Assembly (NCBI RefSeq): GCF_014397005.1
Contig: NZ_JACGWS010000002.1
Span: forward strand, 310,001 to 374,000
Length of the DNA: 64,000 nt
Reading direction: 5' to 3'
Origin: Kordia aestuariivivens
GTDB taxonomy: Bacteria > Bacteroidota > Bacteroidia > Flavobacteriales > Flavobacteriaceae
Part shown: piece by piece, positions 49,087-58,206 of the stretch
Layout of the letters: every line of letters begins with the position of its first letter
Numbering within the stretch: position 1 is the first letter of the stretch
Position numbers and translations under genes: made by a program
The notes under the pieces: model-generated
The model's database searches: none
The model's input: the letters and a program-made list of their open reading frames with translations, nothing else
Told to the model about the DNA's origin: nothing

Positions 49087-49287
49087 TTATAAACGCTTTT
49101 CGTACTTGCGTTTTAAAGTTGTTAATCTTTTCATGACTTCCATGATAGATGGATCTTTTTTTTGCTTGTAAATCTCGTTCAAACCTAAGATTAATCTTTT
49201 TGCTTCACGAGAAGCTGCAATTTTGTCACTTCTTGATATGAACTTCTTTTCTTCAAAGTCCATAACCTCAGAAAAAATAGTTGTCAT
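49087..49287 (-). CDS. Hypothetical 66-aa protein in the folE operon
   Basis: A charged helical protein (FEEKKFISRSDKIAASREAK, later SIMEVMKRLTTLKRKYEKRL) 3 bp after folE. It is not recognised. Tight spacing argues for cotranslation. Confidence 0.65.
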   Translation of the reverse strand: MTTIFSEVMDFEEKKFISRSDKIAASREAKRLILGLNEIYKQKKDPSIMEVMKRLTTLKRKYEKRL

Positions 49288-49290
49288 AAT

Positions 49291-49971
49291 TTAATTTTTT
49301 AAAAAGTTTTGTAATTCTAGAATTTTTTGAGATGTATTAAATACACCTCCATAATAAGATGTAATTGTTGTTGACGAATCATCTTTAACGCCTCTTGAAG
49401 AAACGCATAAATGCTTCGCATCAATAATTACAGCTACATCATCAGTTTGCAATATACTACATAATTCTTTTGCAACCTGATTGGTAAGTCTTTCTTGTAC
49501 CTGAGGGCGCTTTGCGTAATATTGTACAATTCTGTTAAGTTTCGAGAGTCCAATTACTTTACCCGATGAAATATAAGCTACGTGAGCCTTTCCCATGATT
49601 GGAACAAAATGATGTTCACAGTTAGAGTAAAATTGGATATTTTTCTCAATAAGCATCTGATTGTATTGATATTTATTATCAAACATAGCTACTTTTGGTT
49701 TATTTTTAGGGTTTAAACCTGAGAAAATTTCTTCTATATACATTTTAGCAACTCTTTTTGGGGTTCCTTTCAATGAGTCGTCAGTTAAATCTAATCCTAA
49801 CGTTTCCATGATTTCCGAGAAGTGATATGCAATTTTTTGCTTTTTCTCTTCATCAGATAGTTTGAAAGCATCTGGACGCAAAGGAGTTTCCATACCTGTA
49901 AGCAGGTGTTCATCTCCAATTTCTTCATAGCTAAACCCATTTATGTGGTTTAAAACGTCAGCAGTTTTCAT
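49291..49971 (-). CDS. folE: GTP cyclohydrolase I
   Basis: A 226-aa enzyme making dihydroneopterin triphosphate from GTP. Zinc and active-site blocks are NIQFYSNCEHHFVPIMGKAH (Cys-His), IGLSKLNRIVQYYAKRPQVQ, and CVSSRGVKDDSSTTI. Its product leads to folate and to pterins such as the photolyase antenna cofactor, which explains its place in the light cluster. The palindrome at 49980-50015 lies 8 bp before the start codon. Confidence 0.96.
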   Translation of the reverse strand: MKTADVLNHINGFSYEEIGDEHLLTGMETPLRPDAFKLSDEEKKQKIAYHFSEIMETLGLDLTDDSLKGTPKRVAKMYIEEIFSGLNPKNKPKVAMFDNKYQYNQMLIEKNIQFYSNCEHHFVPIMGKAHVAYISSGKVIGLSKLNRIVQYYAKRPQVQERLTNQVAKELCSILQTDDVAVIIDAKHLCVSSRGVKDDSSTTITSYYGGVFNTSQKILELQNFLKN

Positions 49972-49979
49972 ATTTTTTG

Positions 49980-50015
49980 TATTGTTTAATTATTTATTTA
50001 TAAAGTTAAACAAAA
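49980..50015. promoter_or_regulatory. Shared 36-bp palindrome upstream of folE
   Basis: On the minus strand TTTTGTTTAA-N16-TTAAACAATA. A possible -7 box TAATTTTG (50011-50018) overlaps the distal arm, so a bound protein here would block transcription. Confidence 0.7.
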
Positions 50016-50082
50016 TTAAGTTCAAAAGAAAGATTCTTGCCTTATTTTGTTGATGCACCTATAAAGAAAAGCTATGATTTCC

Positions 50083-50361
50083 TTAGCGTTTCGAAATTTT
50101 ATTATTGCTAATACTTCGCTGACGCGAGCATTTAAAGCGTCCTTCGATAAAATTACGCTTTTTTTCATGCTTAGTTTTACGACCAGAAACACGTTTGCGC
50201 CAAAGTTTAAAACTAGAAGTTTTTAAATTATTTCGCATCAAATCAATCACTTCTTGCTCTTTTAATCCAAATTGAAACTTTATTGCATCAAAAGTTGTCC
50301 GATCTTCCCACGCCATTTCAATAATGCGATCTACTTGTATTGGGTTTAAATCATGTTTCAT
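50083..50361 (-). CDS. TIGR03643 family protein
   Basis: A 92-aa basic protein: EMAWEDRTTFDAIKFQFGL, EQEVIDLMRNNLKTSSF and KLWRKRVSGRKTKH are the family signature. It is regularly found beside photolyase and cryptochrome genes; the function is unknown, and the helix-turn-helix look (sigma-factor-like) suggests DNA binding. It is the last gene of the TetR-cryptochrome operon and overlaps the 142-aa gene. Confidence 0.92.
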   Translation of the reverse strand: MKHDLNPIQVDRIIEMAWEDRTTFDAIKFQFGLKEQEVIDLMRNNLKTSSFKLWRKRVSGRKTKHEKKRNFIEGRFKCSRQRSISNNKISKR

Positions 50362-50786
50362 GCTCCGTAATAATCTGTTGTATTTAACACTGTGTTTTTT
50401 TGCGTTACTATTTTTTCAATGAATGCTTTATTTTCTTTAAAAAGCTTATTTTTTTTGAATTGAATAAAATTTCCTTCTGCATGAATGCTAAAATAAGCCG
50501 AATTATAAATGTGTAATTTGTAATACGGAATTACCCAAGAATAGCTATCAAGTTTTTTGTGAATATGAATTAAAATTCCTTTCGGGCGCAGTTCAATACT
50601 TCCGTAATTCAAATCATCAACGGTATTCAAATATTGTTTCATTTTTGGACTTACATCATTGATAATCATTCGTTTTGAACCAATTCCTTTTAGTTTGATA
50701 CGTTGCATAATTGGAAACTGTTCGCCCAAATTAGAATCAATCAATTTTGAAGCTTCTCTGTCTGTGTAGGTAGTATTTAAGATCAT
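50358..50786 (-). CDS. Hypothetical 142-aa protein of the cryptochrome operon
   Basis: A mixed alpha/beta protein (MQRIKLKGIGSKRMIIND, IELRPKGILIHIHKKL, YKLHIYNSAYFSIHAEG). Its start overlaps the cryptochrome stop by 1 bp, and its end overlaps TIGR03643. Not recognised. The last repeats of beta strands look like a PH- or lipocalin-like sheet, without certainty. Confidence 0.65.
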   Translation of the reverse strand: MILNTTYTDREASKLIDSNLGEQFPIMQRIKLKGIGSKRMIINDVSPKMKQYLNTVDDLNYGSIELRPKGILIHIHKKLDSYSWVIPYYKLHIYNSAYFSIHAEGNFIQFKKNKLFKENKAFIEKIVTQKNTVLNTTDYYGA

Positions 50787-52273
50787 TATGAGGGCTGTTT
50801 TCTATTGGTTAATGTATGCTTACGCAAGATTCTAAAATTTTCTTCAATTACTGTATTTTCATCTTTCATGTGCCATAAAATATCACTTGCGCGTTTTCTG
50901 GTTTCCTGAAGGTTTACAATTGGTTTTGGATAATTTTCCCCAAGGATAAAACCTGTCATTTGTTGTTCCATTTGTGTCATTCTTGAAGGTTCATGTACAA
51001 AAACAGTTTCTAAATCCGCCAACTCAGGAACCCACTTTTTAATAAAAATTCCTTCCGGATCATGCGCTAATCCATTCTTTGTCGGATTGTACATGCGCAA
51101 CATATTAATTCCGGTTTCTCCAGCTTGCATTTGAATCTGCGGAAAATGAATACCGGGCTCAAAATCTAAAAAATAGCGTGATAGAATTACGGTTGCTTTC
51201 TGCCAAGGTTGCCATAAATTGTGTGTAAAAAAAGAAACAACCAAAGCCCGCATTCTGAAATTCAAATAGCCAGTTTCTTTCAAGCAGCGCATGCAAGCAT
51301 CTACCAACGGATATCCAGTTTGTCCATTTTTCCATGCTTCTATATATTGCTCAGAAACATGTTTTTTTAACTTTCGATAGCCTTTATTAATACTTACAAA
51401 CTCCATTTCGTCTTCCATTTCAAATTTTTGAATGAAATGTGCCTGCCAGCGCAAACGTGAACCAAAAGACTCTATTTGTTTTTTATGAATATTTTGTTCA
51501 ATATTACTTGTTGCTTCTTTCAATACGTGTCGTACCGATAAATTACCCCAAGCTAAATATGGCGATAAACGACTGCAACTGCGACGCGCGAGTAATGGTT
51601 TTGAAATATGAAACGTGTAATTTCTTCCGCGATCTTTAAAAAACGTATGCATGTATTTTAAACCAGTCGTAGTGCCGCCTTTTTGAAAAGGTGAATCACG
51701 ATTTGTCTCTAAATTTGGAATATGAAAGAAAGAAGCTAATTTTTGTACCTCTTCAATCGTACACAATTGTTCTTTTTTTGGATTGAAATCTAACAAAGGT
51801 TGATTCATAAAGTTTTCCCACTTTTCGATCCAATTTTTTCGATCTTGCAAACCTCTAAAAACACCATTATTTACATTTTCAACCCAAGTAATCATGTTGT
51901 TTGTTAAAAAACGCTTCAATATTTTATCACGATCGTACGTTACTTTTATGCCTGTTTCTAGGTGTGAATATACATGCGTAACTTTATATGTTTCTTGAAT
52001 GATTTGCAATGCTCTATTTACATTCGATTGTACAATTAAAACCTCACTATTATAAGTTTTCAACGAGGTATTCAATTCTGCCAAAGATTCTTTGATAAAG
52101 TTCCAATGGCGTTCGCTATAATGCGGATCATTCAAGAGAATTTCTTCAAAAACAAATAACAACAATGTTTTTTTCCCAGATGCAAGCGCAGCATGAATGG
52201 CTTCATTGTCATGAAGTCGTAAGTCACGCTTAAAGAGAACTACATTAATTTCTATTTTGTTTTGAGAATTCAT
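50786..52273 (-). CDS. Cryptochrome / deoxyribodipyrimidine photolyase family protein
   Basis: 495 aa from ATG 52273, which overlaps the SDR stop (TAATG); a longer frame is a translation of the SDR end. It begins INVVLFKRDLRLHDNEA. The FAD domain has GSRLRWQAHFIQKFE, AWKNGQTGYPLVDACMRCL, RMRALVVSFFTHNLWQPW and FEPGIHFPQIQMQAGETGIN. The last block departs from the NWQW pattern of the other photolyase, so this is a distinct, cryptochrome-like branch. It may repair DNA or sense blue light. Confidence 0.92.
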   Translation of the reverse strand: MNSQNKIEINVVLFKRDLRLHDNEAIHAALASGKKTLLLFVFEEILLNDPHYSERHWNFIKESLAELNTSLKTYNSEVLIVQSNVNRALQIIQETYKVTHVYSHLETGIKVTYDRDKILKRFLTNNMITWVENVNNGVFRGLQDRKNWIEKWENFMNQPLLDFNPKKEQLCTIEEVQKLASFFHIPNLETNRDSPFQKGGTTTGLKYMHTFFKDRGRNYTFHISKPLLARRSCSRLSPYLAWGNLSVRHVLKEATSNIEQNIHKKQIESFGSRLRWQAHFIQKFEMEDEMEFVSINKGYRKLKKHVSEQYIEAWKNGQTGYPLVDACMRCLKETGYLNFRMRALVVSFFTHNLWQPWQKATVILSRYFLDFEPGIHFPQIQMQAGETGINMLRMYNPTKNGLAHDPEGIFIKKWVPELADLETVFVHEPSRMTQMEQQMTGFILGENYPKPIVNLQETRKRASDILWHMKDENTVIEENFRILRKHTLTNRKQPS

Positions 52274-53703
52274 TATATTTTTTTGTCTTTTTTCACCAAT
52301 TTGTTGATCATTCCGTTGAAAATAAAGCCGTGAAATGGTAATACTGCGAACCAATACATACGTCCCCATATTCCTTTTGGTCTAAAAGTAGCACGTTGAT
52401 GGAGCTTATTTTTTTCAATTTTAAATTCTAACCAAGCTTCTCCTGGTAAGCGCATTTCTGCAAAAAGCAACAATCGTTTTTCTTCTTTATTTGCATACAA
52501 TACGCGCCAGAAATCTAATGGATCACCTGCATTTAAGGTGGTTTGATGCGTTCGTCCGCGACGCAATCCTATGCCGCCAAAAATTTTGTCTAAATACCCG
52601 CGAATTTTCCATAGGAATGTAGCATAATACCAACCATTTTTGCCGCCAATTGCCCAAATTTTATCGAGTGTTTGTGCTTCATCAACGATATCTCTTGTTT
52701 TAAGATCTTCATAACAACCGAATTCCGGAACTTTGATATAACGCGATATTTTTTCACGAAAAAGTCCACTAATCAACGAATCTTTCCAGCTAGAAATCAC
52801 ACTGTTTTGTTCAATTTTTATAAATGCTTTTTTTACGGCTTCTTTGTATGACATTGGTTGAACGTCCAATAGTTCATTAATATCACTCGATTTCCCTATC
52901 ACTTCAACCTTCATGCTATCCACCAGATTCATCGCAAGTTTATACGAAGTCGTAGTAATAAAATACAACCAATATGAAGATAACTTTGGCGTCATTACGG
53001 GCACAGAAATAATGGTTCTTTTGAGTTTGCGTACTTCTGCAAACTGCAACATCATTTCCTTATAAGTCATCACTTTAGGGCCAAAAATATCATACGATTT
53101 GTTATACACTTTCTCGTTTCCGATCGCTTTTGATAAGTATTCCAATACATTACGAATTCCAATAGGTTGAGATTTTGTATTGATCCATTTTGGTGCAATC
53201 ATAATAGGAAGTTTCTCTGTTAAATCTCGTATGATTTCAAAAGATGCACTTCCACTTCCCACAATAATTCCAGCTCTAAAAGTTGTCAACGCGTATGTGT
53301 TTGACGCTAAAATATTTTCTACATTTTTTCGCGATTGTAAATGCTTTGATAATTGAGAATCATTTACAATTCCACTCAAATACAACACTTGTTTTACATT
53401 CGTTTTTTCAATGCGAGTTTTAAAATTTACCGCACAATCGTGTTCCATTTTTTCAAACTTAGACGAAGACGACATTGAATGAATTAAATAATAAGCAACA
53501 TCAATGTCTGTTGGGATATTGTGTAAAGTTTCTGGTTTTAAAAAGTCAACTTCAATAAGTTCAATACGCTCATGATTTGCAATTTCTTCGGGAACACGTT
53601 GCTTATCTCTTACGCAGCAAACTAAATAATGTTCCAGTTCCAATAAAATTGGAATGAGTCGTTTTCCGATATATCCCGTAGCGCCCGTAAGTAGAATTCG
53701 CAT
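52273..53703 (-). CDS. NAD(P)-binding SDR fused to DUF2867
   Basis: 476 aa. The N-terminal extended-SDR domain (MRILLTGATGYIGKRLI, VAYYLIHSM, VLYLSGIV) covers residues 1-290. The C-terminal DUF2867 domain (AIGGKNGWYYATFLWKIRG, FWRVLYANKEEKRLLLFAEM, GRMYWFAVLPFHGFIF) covers about 300-476. The DUF2867 half looks like a START/lipid-binding fold. It lies in the operon between flavin reductase and cryptochrome. Substrate unknown. Confidence 0.88.
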   Translation of the reverse strand: MRILLTGATGYIGKRLIPILLELEHYLVCCVRDKQRVPEEIANHERIELIEVDFLKPETLHNIPTDIDVAYYLIHSMSSSSKFEKMEHDCAVNFKTRIEKTNVKQVLYLSGIVNDSQLSKHLQSRKNVENILASNTYALTTFRAGIIVGSGSASFEIIRDLTEKLPIMIAPKWINTKSQPIGIRNVLEYLSKAIGNEKVYNKSYDIFGPKVMTYKEMMLQFAEVRKLKRTIISVPVMTPKLSSYWLYFITTTSYKLAMNLVDSMKVEVIGKSSDINELLDVQPMSYKEAVKKAFIKIEQNSVISSWKDSLISGLFREKISRYIKVPEFGCYEDLKTRDIVDEAQTLDKIWAIGGKNGWYYATFLWKIRGYLDKIFGGIGLRRGRTHQTTLNAGDPLDFWRVLYANKEEKRLLLFAEMRLPGEAWLEFKIEKNKLHQRATFRPKGIWGRMYWFAVLPFHGFIFNGMINKLVKKDKKI

Positions 53704-53706
53704 AGT

Positions 53707-54327
53707 CTAAATTTGTTTGGGACGTTGGTATGGATAACGCGTATTTTGTTGCGGTATCGCATAACCATCAAGTCCATTTATAGTGGCGGTTTTTGCTTTC
53801 GCAAGATTAATGAAACCGTCAGTTTCTAAGAGTTCGTCATTGATATGTAAATGTTCAATTGTACCAATAACAAGAATCGTGTCATTTTCCTCAATTACAT
53901 ATTCGTTTACATAACGCATTCCGACTTGTACATGACAACCTTTTACATAAGGTGCTAAAAAATCTTCTTTATATTCAGCTTTTAAATCAGTTTGATCAAA
54001 TTCTGAAACGTCTTTTGGATATTTTGCAGATGTATGATGCGCATCTTGTATACTATTTTGATGAATATGATTAATAGTAAAAATTCCTGTTTTCCGAATA
54101 TTTTCGTATGTATCTCTAGGTACAACGGCTGGTCGCGTGATGAAGCCAAGTAACGGTGGATTTGATCCTAAATGTGTTACAGAACTAAATACAGCAACGT
54201 TAGTTTGACCATTTTCGGATTGTGTGCCAATCAAATTAGCTGATTTATACCCCGAACAACTATTAATCAAATTGATACGGTACAATTTTTCCATATTGTC
54301 AATATCGTCACGCGTAATTGTTGCCAT
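53707..54327 (-). CDS. Flavin reductase family protein (FMN-binding split barrel)
   Basis: 206 aa. YRINLINSCSGYKSANLIGT, SSVTHLGSNPPLLGFITRP and FTINHIHQN match flavin reductase-like FMN-binding proteins. It could supply reduced flavin to the cryptochrome/photolyase system. It is coupled to AarF upstream (1-bp overlap) and lies 3 bp before the SDR. Confidence 0.88.
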   Translation of the reverse strand: MATITRDDIDNMEKLYRINLINSCSGYKSANLIGTQSENGQTNVAVFSSVTHLGSNPPLLGFITRPAVVPRDTYENIRKTGIFTINHIHQNSIQDAHHTSAKYPKDVSEFDQTDLKAEYKEDFLAPYVKGCHVQVGMRYVNEYVIEENDTILVIGTIEHLHINDELLETDGFINLAKAKTATINGLDGYAIPQQNTRYPYQRPKQI

Positions 54328-55637
54328 TAAAAGTTTTTATAATTGTTGATTTTTACATCTTTCGCTTTCAATTCGTGCAATAAATTATACAGTCCAAAAA
54401 ACGTTCTATTCATATAAATAAAGTGTTTTGAGCCTCTATTTGCATTCATGCTACGCAATTGTGTGTTTTTAGCATAGCGTTCACCGATATCAGCAATCTT
54501 TCCAAAGAATTCTTCATCAGAAAAATCAAAAACTTCTACATTAAAAGGTGTGGTAAATAAACCTAATAATTCATGAAACATCTCTGTAAAAAAAGCTACT
54601 TCTTCTTTTGTATCATCTTCACGAAGAATTTCTAATTCGTATAATTTTTTACTAAATAATTCAGGATTGCTCATGGTTCCTTTATCAGCCAACTCAAAAT
54701 ACGGCACATAAAAATCTTCTGGAATGGCTTTCATACAGCCAAAATCAAGTGCAATTAATTTGTCATCTTCTGAAACCAAAAAGTTTCCTGGATGCGGATC
54801 TGCATGTACTTTACGAAACTCATGAATTTGGAACATATAAAAATCCCAAAGTGTTTGTCCTAGTAAATTTGATTTCTCTTGATCAGTATTTTTTCCTGTA
54901 AATTCAGAAAGATGTTCTCCTGTCATCCAATCCATCGTTATGATTCGCTCTGATGAGAGCGAATCATAATACGTTGGAAACAATATATTTGGCAAATGTT
55001 TGCACGCTTCCGAAACTTCTTTACTTTGCTTGATTTCAAGTAAGTAGTTGGTTTCTTCCGTGAGTTTTTCTTCAACTTCTCTGAAATATTTATCAGAGCC
55101 TTTCCCAGTAATGTTAAACATTCGCATCGCAATAGGTTTTACAAGTGCCAAATCTGAGGAGATGCTTTGAGCAACTCCCGGATATTGGATTTTCACAGCA
55201 AGTTTCTTCCCGTCTTTTTCGGCAACATGTACTTGACCTATGCTAGCGGCGTTTAACGAAGTGGTATTGAATTTGTCAAAAATCTCACTTGGTAATTTGC
55301 CAAAATATTTTTTAAATGTTTTTATAACTAATGGTGGCGATAATGGTGGTACAGAAAATTGTGATAATGAAAATTTGTCCACGTACGCACGCGGTAAAAT
55401 ATTCTTTTCCATACTTAACATTTGCGCTACTTTTAAAGCACTTCCTTTTAAGCTTTTTAAACCATCATAAATATCTTCTGCATTGGACTCATCGAGTCTT
55501 TCTTTCGCTTTTTCTTCAGAATTGATGATTTTATCACCGTAATATTTTAAATAGTTGACACCAACTTTTGCTCCTGTCGTTACCAGTTTGCTGGCACGCT
55601 GTATTTTTGTAATTGGAATTTTGTCAATTGTTTTCAT
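54327..55637 (-). CDS. AarF/UbiB/ABC1 family atypical kinase
   Basis: 436 aa. A kinase-like fold with KxGQ-type SLKGSALKVAQMLSM, SIGQVHVAEKDGKKLAVKIQYPG, RKVHADPHPGNFLVSEDDKLIALDFGCM (catalytic and metal loop). ABC1 kinases act on isoprenoid-lipid (quinone) synthesis and membrane lipid handling. It is translationally coupled to TetR and flavin reductase genes. Confidence 0.93.
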   Translation of the reverse strand: MKTIDKIPITKIQRASKLVTTGAKVGVNYLKYYGDKIINSEEKAKERLDESNAEDIYDGLKSLKGSALKVAQMLSMEKNILPRAYVDKFSLSQFSVPPLSPPLVIKTFKKYFGKLPSEIFDKFNTTSLNAASIGQVHVAEKDGKKLAVKIQYPGVAQSISSDLALVKPIAMRMFNITGKGSDKYFREVEEKLTEETNYLLEIKQSKEVSEACKHLPNILFPTYYDSLSSERIITMDWMTGEHLSEFTGKNTDQEKSNLLGQTLWDFYMFQIHEFRKVHADPHPGNFLVSEDDKLIALDFGCMKAIPEDFYVPYFELADKGTMSNPELFSKKLYELEILREDDTKEEVAFFTEMFHELLGLFTTPFNVEVFDFSDEEFFGKIADIGERYAKNTQLRSMNANRGSKHFIYMNRTFFGLYNLLHELKAKDVKINNYKNF

Positions 55638-56296
55638 TAAGATCTGATGTCTAATTTTTCTTTGAATATAAATTTCCCAAAATCTACAATGCTTTTGAGC
55701 GGCGTGTTGTCTATAAGATCGAAACTTGCATTCACAGATTTTTCGATGTATTGATCCGTCTTGTCAAAACTTGAAGAAGTATCATCTAACCAAAATTTTA
55801 AGGTGAGTATGAATTGTATCCAAGCAGTTTCGTTGATTGCTTTGTGTTGAATACGTTCTAAGCGTTCTTGATTCAGATCGAGCGTTTTTAAATCTAAACT
55901 TTCTATAAAAGCAGTAAATACATGCTTCAGTTCTTTTAATAATTTTAAAGATTGTAATGGTTTTTTGTCGACAGTTAAACTGTAAACAACGTAACTTCTG
56001 TTGGCAGTTAATTGCTCAAAGAAGGTGTAATAAAAACTTAATAGTTTGTTACGAGCGTCAAATGTTTCAAATTCTTCACTGTTTGATAATACTTGTAATG
56101 TGTTTGTGCCAAATGTTGAAAAAATGTTTTCTTCTAAGACTTCAAAAGAACTATAGAATTCATAGAACTTAGCTTCGTCAAAATTGTTGTTTTTAGCAAA
56201 TGCATACACATTTTTCGGTTGTTCCCCATGCTCCAAAATAGAGTTCATATATGCTGAAATAATGAAGAGTGGAGTTATATTTTTTTTCTTTGCCAT
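55637..56296 (-). CDS. TetR-family transcriptional regulator
   Basis: 219 aa. The N-terminal helix-turn-helix (ITPLFIISAYMNSILEHGEQP, AKNNNFDEAKFYEFYSSFE) is divergent, followed by an all-helical ligand-binding domain. It is the first gene of a seven-gene operon with AarF, flavin reductase, SDR, cryptochrome, 142-aa and TIGR03643 genes. The 36-bp palindrome at 56331-56366 lies in its promoter, so autoregulation is likely. It probably also acts at the same sites before folE and the fasciclin gene, taking the place of the MerR-type LitR regulator of other light regulons. Confidence 0.8.
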   Translation of the reverse strand: MAKKKNITPLFIISAYMNSILEHGEQPKNVYAFAKNNNFDEAKFYEFYSSFEVLEENIFSTFGTNTLQVLSNSEEFETFDARNKLLSFYYTFFEQLTANRSYVVYSLTVDKKPLQSLKLLKELKHVFTAFIESLDLKTLDLNQERLERIQHKAINETAWIQFILTLKFWLDDTSSSFDKTDQYIEKSVNASFDLIDNTPLKSIVDFGKFIFKEKLDIRS

Positions 56297-56330
56297 AATG
56301 TTAATTTTAAAACAGGATAAAGGTACGAAA

Positions 56331-56366
56331 TTTTGTTTAGCTTTTTTAGATTATAATTAAACAAAA
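56331..56366. promoter_or_regulatory. Shared 36-bp palindrome upstream of the TetR operon
   Basis: On the minus strand TTTTGTTTAA-N16-CTAAACAAAA, 5 bp upstream of a possible -7 box TACCTTTA (56318-56325). Arms and spacer length match the copies at 45976-46011 and 49980-50015. Confidence 0.75.
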
Positions 56367-56445
56367 TGTTTTTGTAGCTGTTAAAGTTATCATAACGAAA
56401 ATGATGAAAAGCGTTTTTTTGATCGGAAAGTGAGGGTTTTGCTAG

Positions 56446-57105
56446 TTAACAGTCAGTATCACAGCAGTTTTTGCCTTTTACAAGTATGCAGCATACAACT
56501 GCGAAAAGTGCACCTAAGATTGGCGCAGCAATATATAACCATAGATCAGCTAAATTTCCAGAAACCAACGCTGGACCAATGGAACGTGCGGGATTCATGG
56601 AAGCTTTGGTCATTGGACCTGCAAACATTGCTTCCAATAGTACAATACCACCAATAGCGATTCCAGCCATGGTGCCAGTCTCTTTGCTGCCTGTTGATAC
56701 ATTTATAATGACAAGCATTAAGAAAAAAGTCAGTAAAAATTCAAGAATAAAAGCTTTCCAAGCTATGATTGTTGGAATTGTTGCGCCAAGCGTTTCACTT
56801 TCGGGCCAAAACATATAAACGAGTAAACTTGCACAAATTGCGCCTAAACATTGTGCTAAAATATATTTTGGAACTTCTTTCCATGGAAATTTCTTTGCAT
56901 ACGAAAAAGCAATTGTTACCGCAGGATTAAAATGTGCACCAGAGATTTCAGCAAACGCATAAATCATTCCCATGACCACCAATCCCCATGTAATGGCGAC
57001 TCCAGGGTGTGTAATAACACCAGTAATGTCATTCACAACCATTGCGGCTGTACCACAAAAAACCATCGTAAATGTTCCTAAAAATTCCGCAATGTAATTT
57101 TTCAT
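56446..57105 (-). CDS. aqpZ: Aquaporin (MIP family)
   Basis: 219 aa from ATG 57105 (MKNYIAEFLGTFTMVF); another ATG lies 9 bp upstream. Six membrane helices and the two NPA boxes (GAHFNPAVTIAFSY and ASMNPARSIGPALV) are clear. The selectivity Arg follows the second NPA. The C-terminus is Cys-rich (CCILVKGKNCCDTDC), an odd feature that might bind metal or lipid. It conducts water or small solutes. Confidence 0.94.
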   Translation of the reverse strand: MKNYIAEFLGTFTMVFCGTAAMVVNDITGVITHPGVAITWGLVVMGMIYAFAEISGAHFNPAVTIAFSYAKKFPWKEVPKYILAQCLGAICASLLVYMFWPESETLGATIPTIIAWKAFILEFLLTFFLMLVIINVSTGSKETGTMAGIAIGGIVLLEAMFAGPMTKASMNPARSIGPALVSGNLADLWLYIAAPILGALFAVVCCILVKGKNCCDTDC

Positions 57106-57221
57106 AATATGCATTTAGCTCGCCGTAAAAATAGTATTTCTTATTTTAAGGATTTGTTAACATTTGTGCGTGTGGTTTCTGTGTAACTTCGTCAAACTAA
57201 AAAATCAAAAATAATAATACG

Positions 57222-58064
57222 ATGAAAAAATTACTTTTAGCATGTTTCTTAGCTGCTGGAATCAGTGTTCAAGCACAAATAGAGACGCCACAACCTAGCC
57301 CAAGCGCGAAGTTAGAGCAAACTGTTGGTTTAACAAAAATGACTGTTGAATATTCAAGACCAGCAATGAGAGGAAGAAAAATATTTGGAGAGTTGGTACC
57401 TTTCGGAAAAGTATGGAGAACTGGAGCCAATGCAAACACTAAAATTTCGTTTAGTGATGATATTACTATTGGAGGAACTTCTGTTAAAGCAGGTGAGTAT
57501 GCAATTTTTGTAAAGCCATCTGCGCAAACATGGGAAGTTATGTTATATAACGAAACAACAAACTGGGGAACACCAGGCGAATGGGATGATACTAAAGTAG
57601 TAGCAACAGCTGTAGCTCCTGTAAACACTATGCCATACAAAACAGAATCGTTTACAATTGCAATCGGAAACCTTTCTAATGGTGGAGCAGATTTAACATT
57701 TAGCTGGGACAAAACGTATGTAGTTGTTCCTTTTACAGTTCCTACAGACAAGAAAACTACCGCTAGTATTGAAAAGGTAATGGCTGGCGCTAGTGCTGGA
57801 GATTATTTTTCTGCTGCTAGATATTTCTTAGAAGAAGGAAAAGACATTAGCAAAGCTAAAATGTGGATTGACAAGGCTATTGAAATGACAAAAGAGCAAC
57901 CAAGATTTTGGTATTTAAGACAACAGTCTTTAATATACGCTAAAATGGGTCAAAAAGCAGACGCTATCAAAATTGCGAAAGAATCAATGGCATTAGCTGA
58001 AAAAGCTGGAAATGCTGACTATGTAAAGATGAATAAGGATTCTATCAAAAAATGGTCGAAGTAA
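57222..58064 (+). CDS. DUF2911 domain protein, exported
   Basis: 280 aa with a signal peptide (KKLLLACFLAAGISVQAQ). The DUF2911 beta domain spans 25-165 (MTVEYSRPAMRGRKIFG, VWRTGANANTKISF, AGEYAIFVKP). A helical TPR-like C-terminus follows (180-280). Typical Bacteroidota periplasmic protein of unknown role. It ends in a strong terminator. Confidence 0.93.
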   Translation: MKKLLLACFLAAGISVQAQIETPQPSPSAKLEQTVGLTKMTVEYSRPAMRGRKIFGELVPFGKVWRTGANANTKISFSDDITIGGTSVKAGEYAIFVKPSAQTWEVMLYNETTNWGTPGEWDDTKVVATAVAPVNTMPYKTESFTIAIGNLSNGGADLTFSWDKTYVVVPFTVPTDKKTTASIEKVMAGASAGDYFSAARYFLEEGKDISKAKMWIDKAIEMTKEQPRFWYLRQQSLIYAKMGQKADAIKIAKESMALAEKAGNADYVKMNKDSIKKWSK

Positions 58065-58087
58065 TTCTTTACTCTTAAAACATAAAA

Positions 58088-58118
58088 AAGCCTTTCCACT
58101 GTGGAAAGGCTTTTTTTA
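58088..58118 (+). terminator. Terminator of the DUF2911 gene
   Basis: AGCCTTTCCA-CTG-TGGAAAGGCT followed by TTTTTT. A similar hairpin ends the following gene. Confidence 0.9.
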
Positions 58119-58206
58119 TGCGCCATGATTTTTGATTGAATTATCATTAATTTTTGTGTGTAGTTTTAAAAAATAAATTAATTTCATGCTTTATTTAAAA
58201 TGAATC

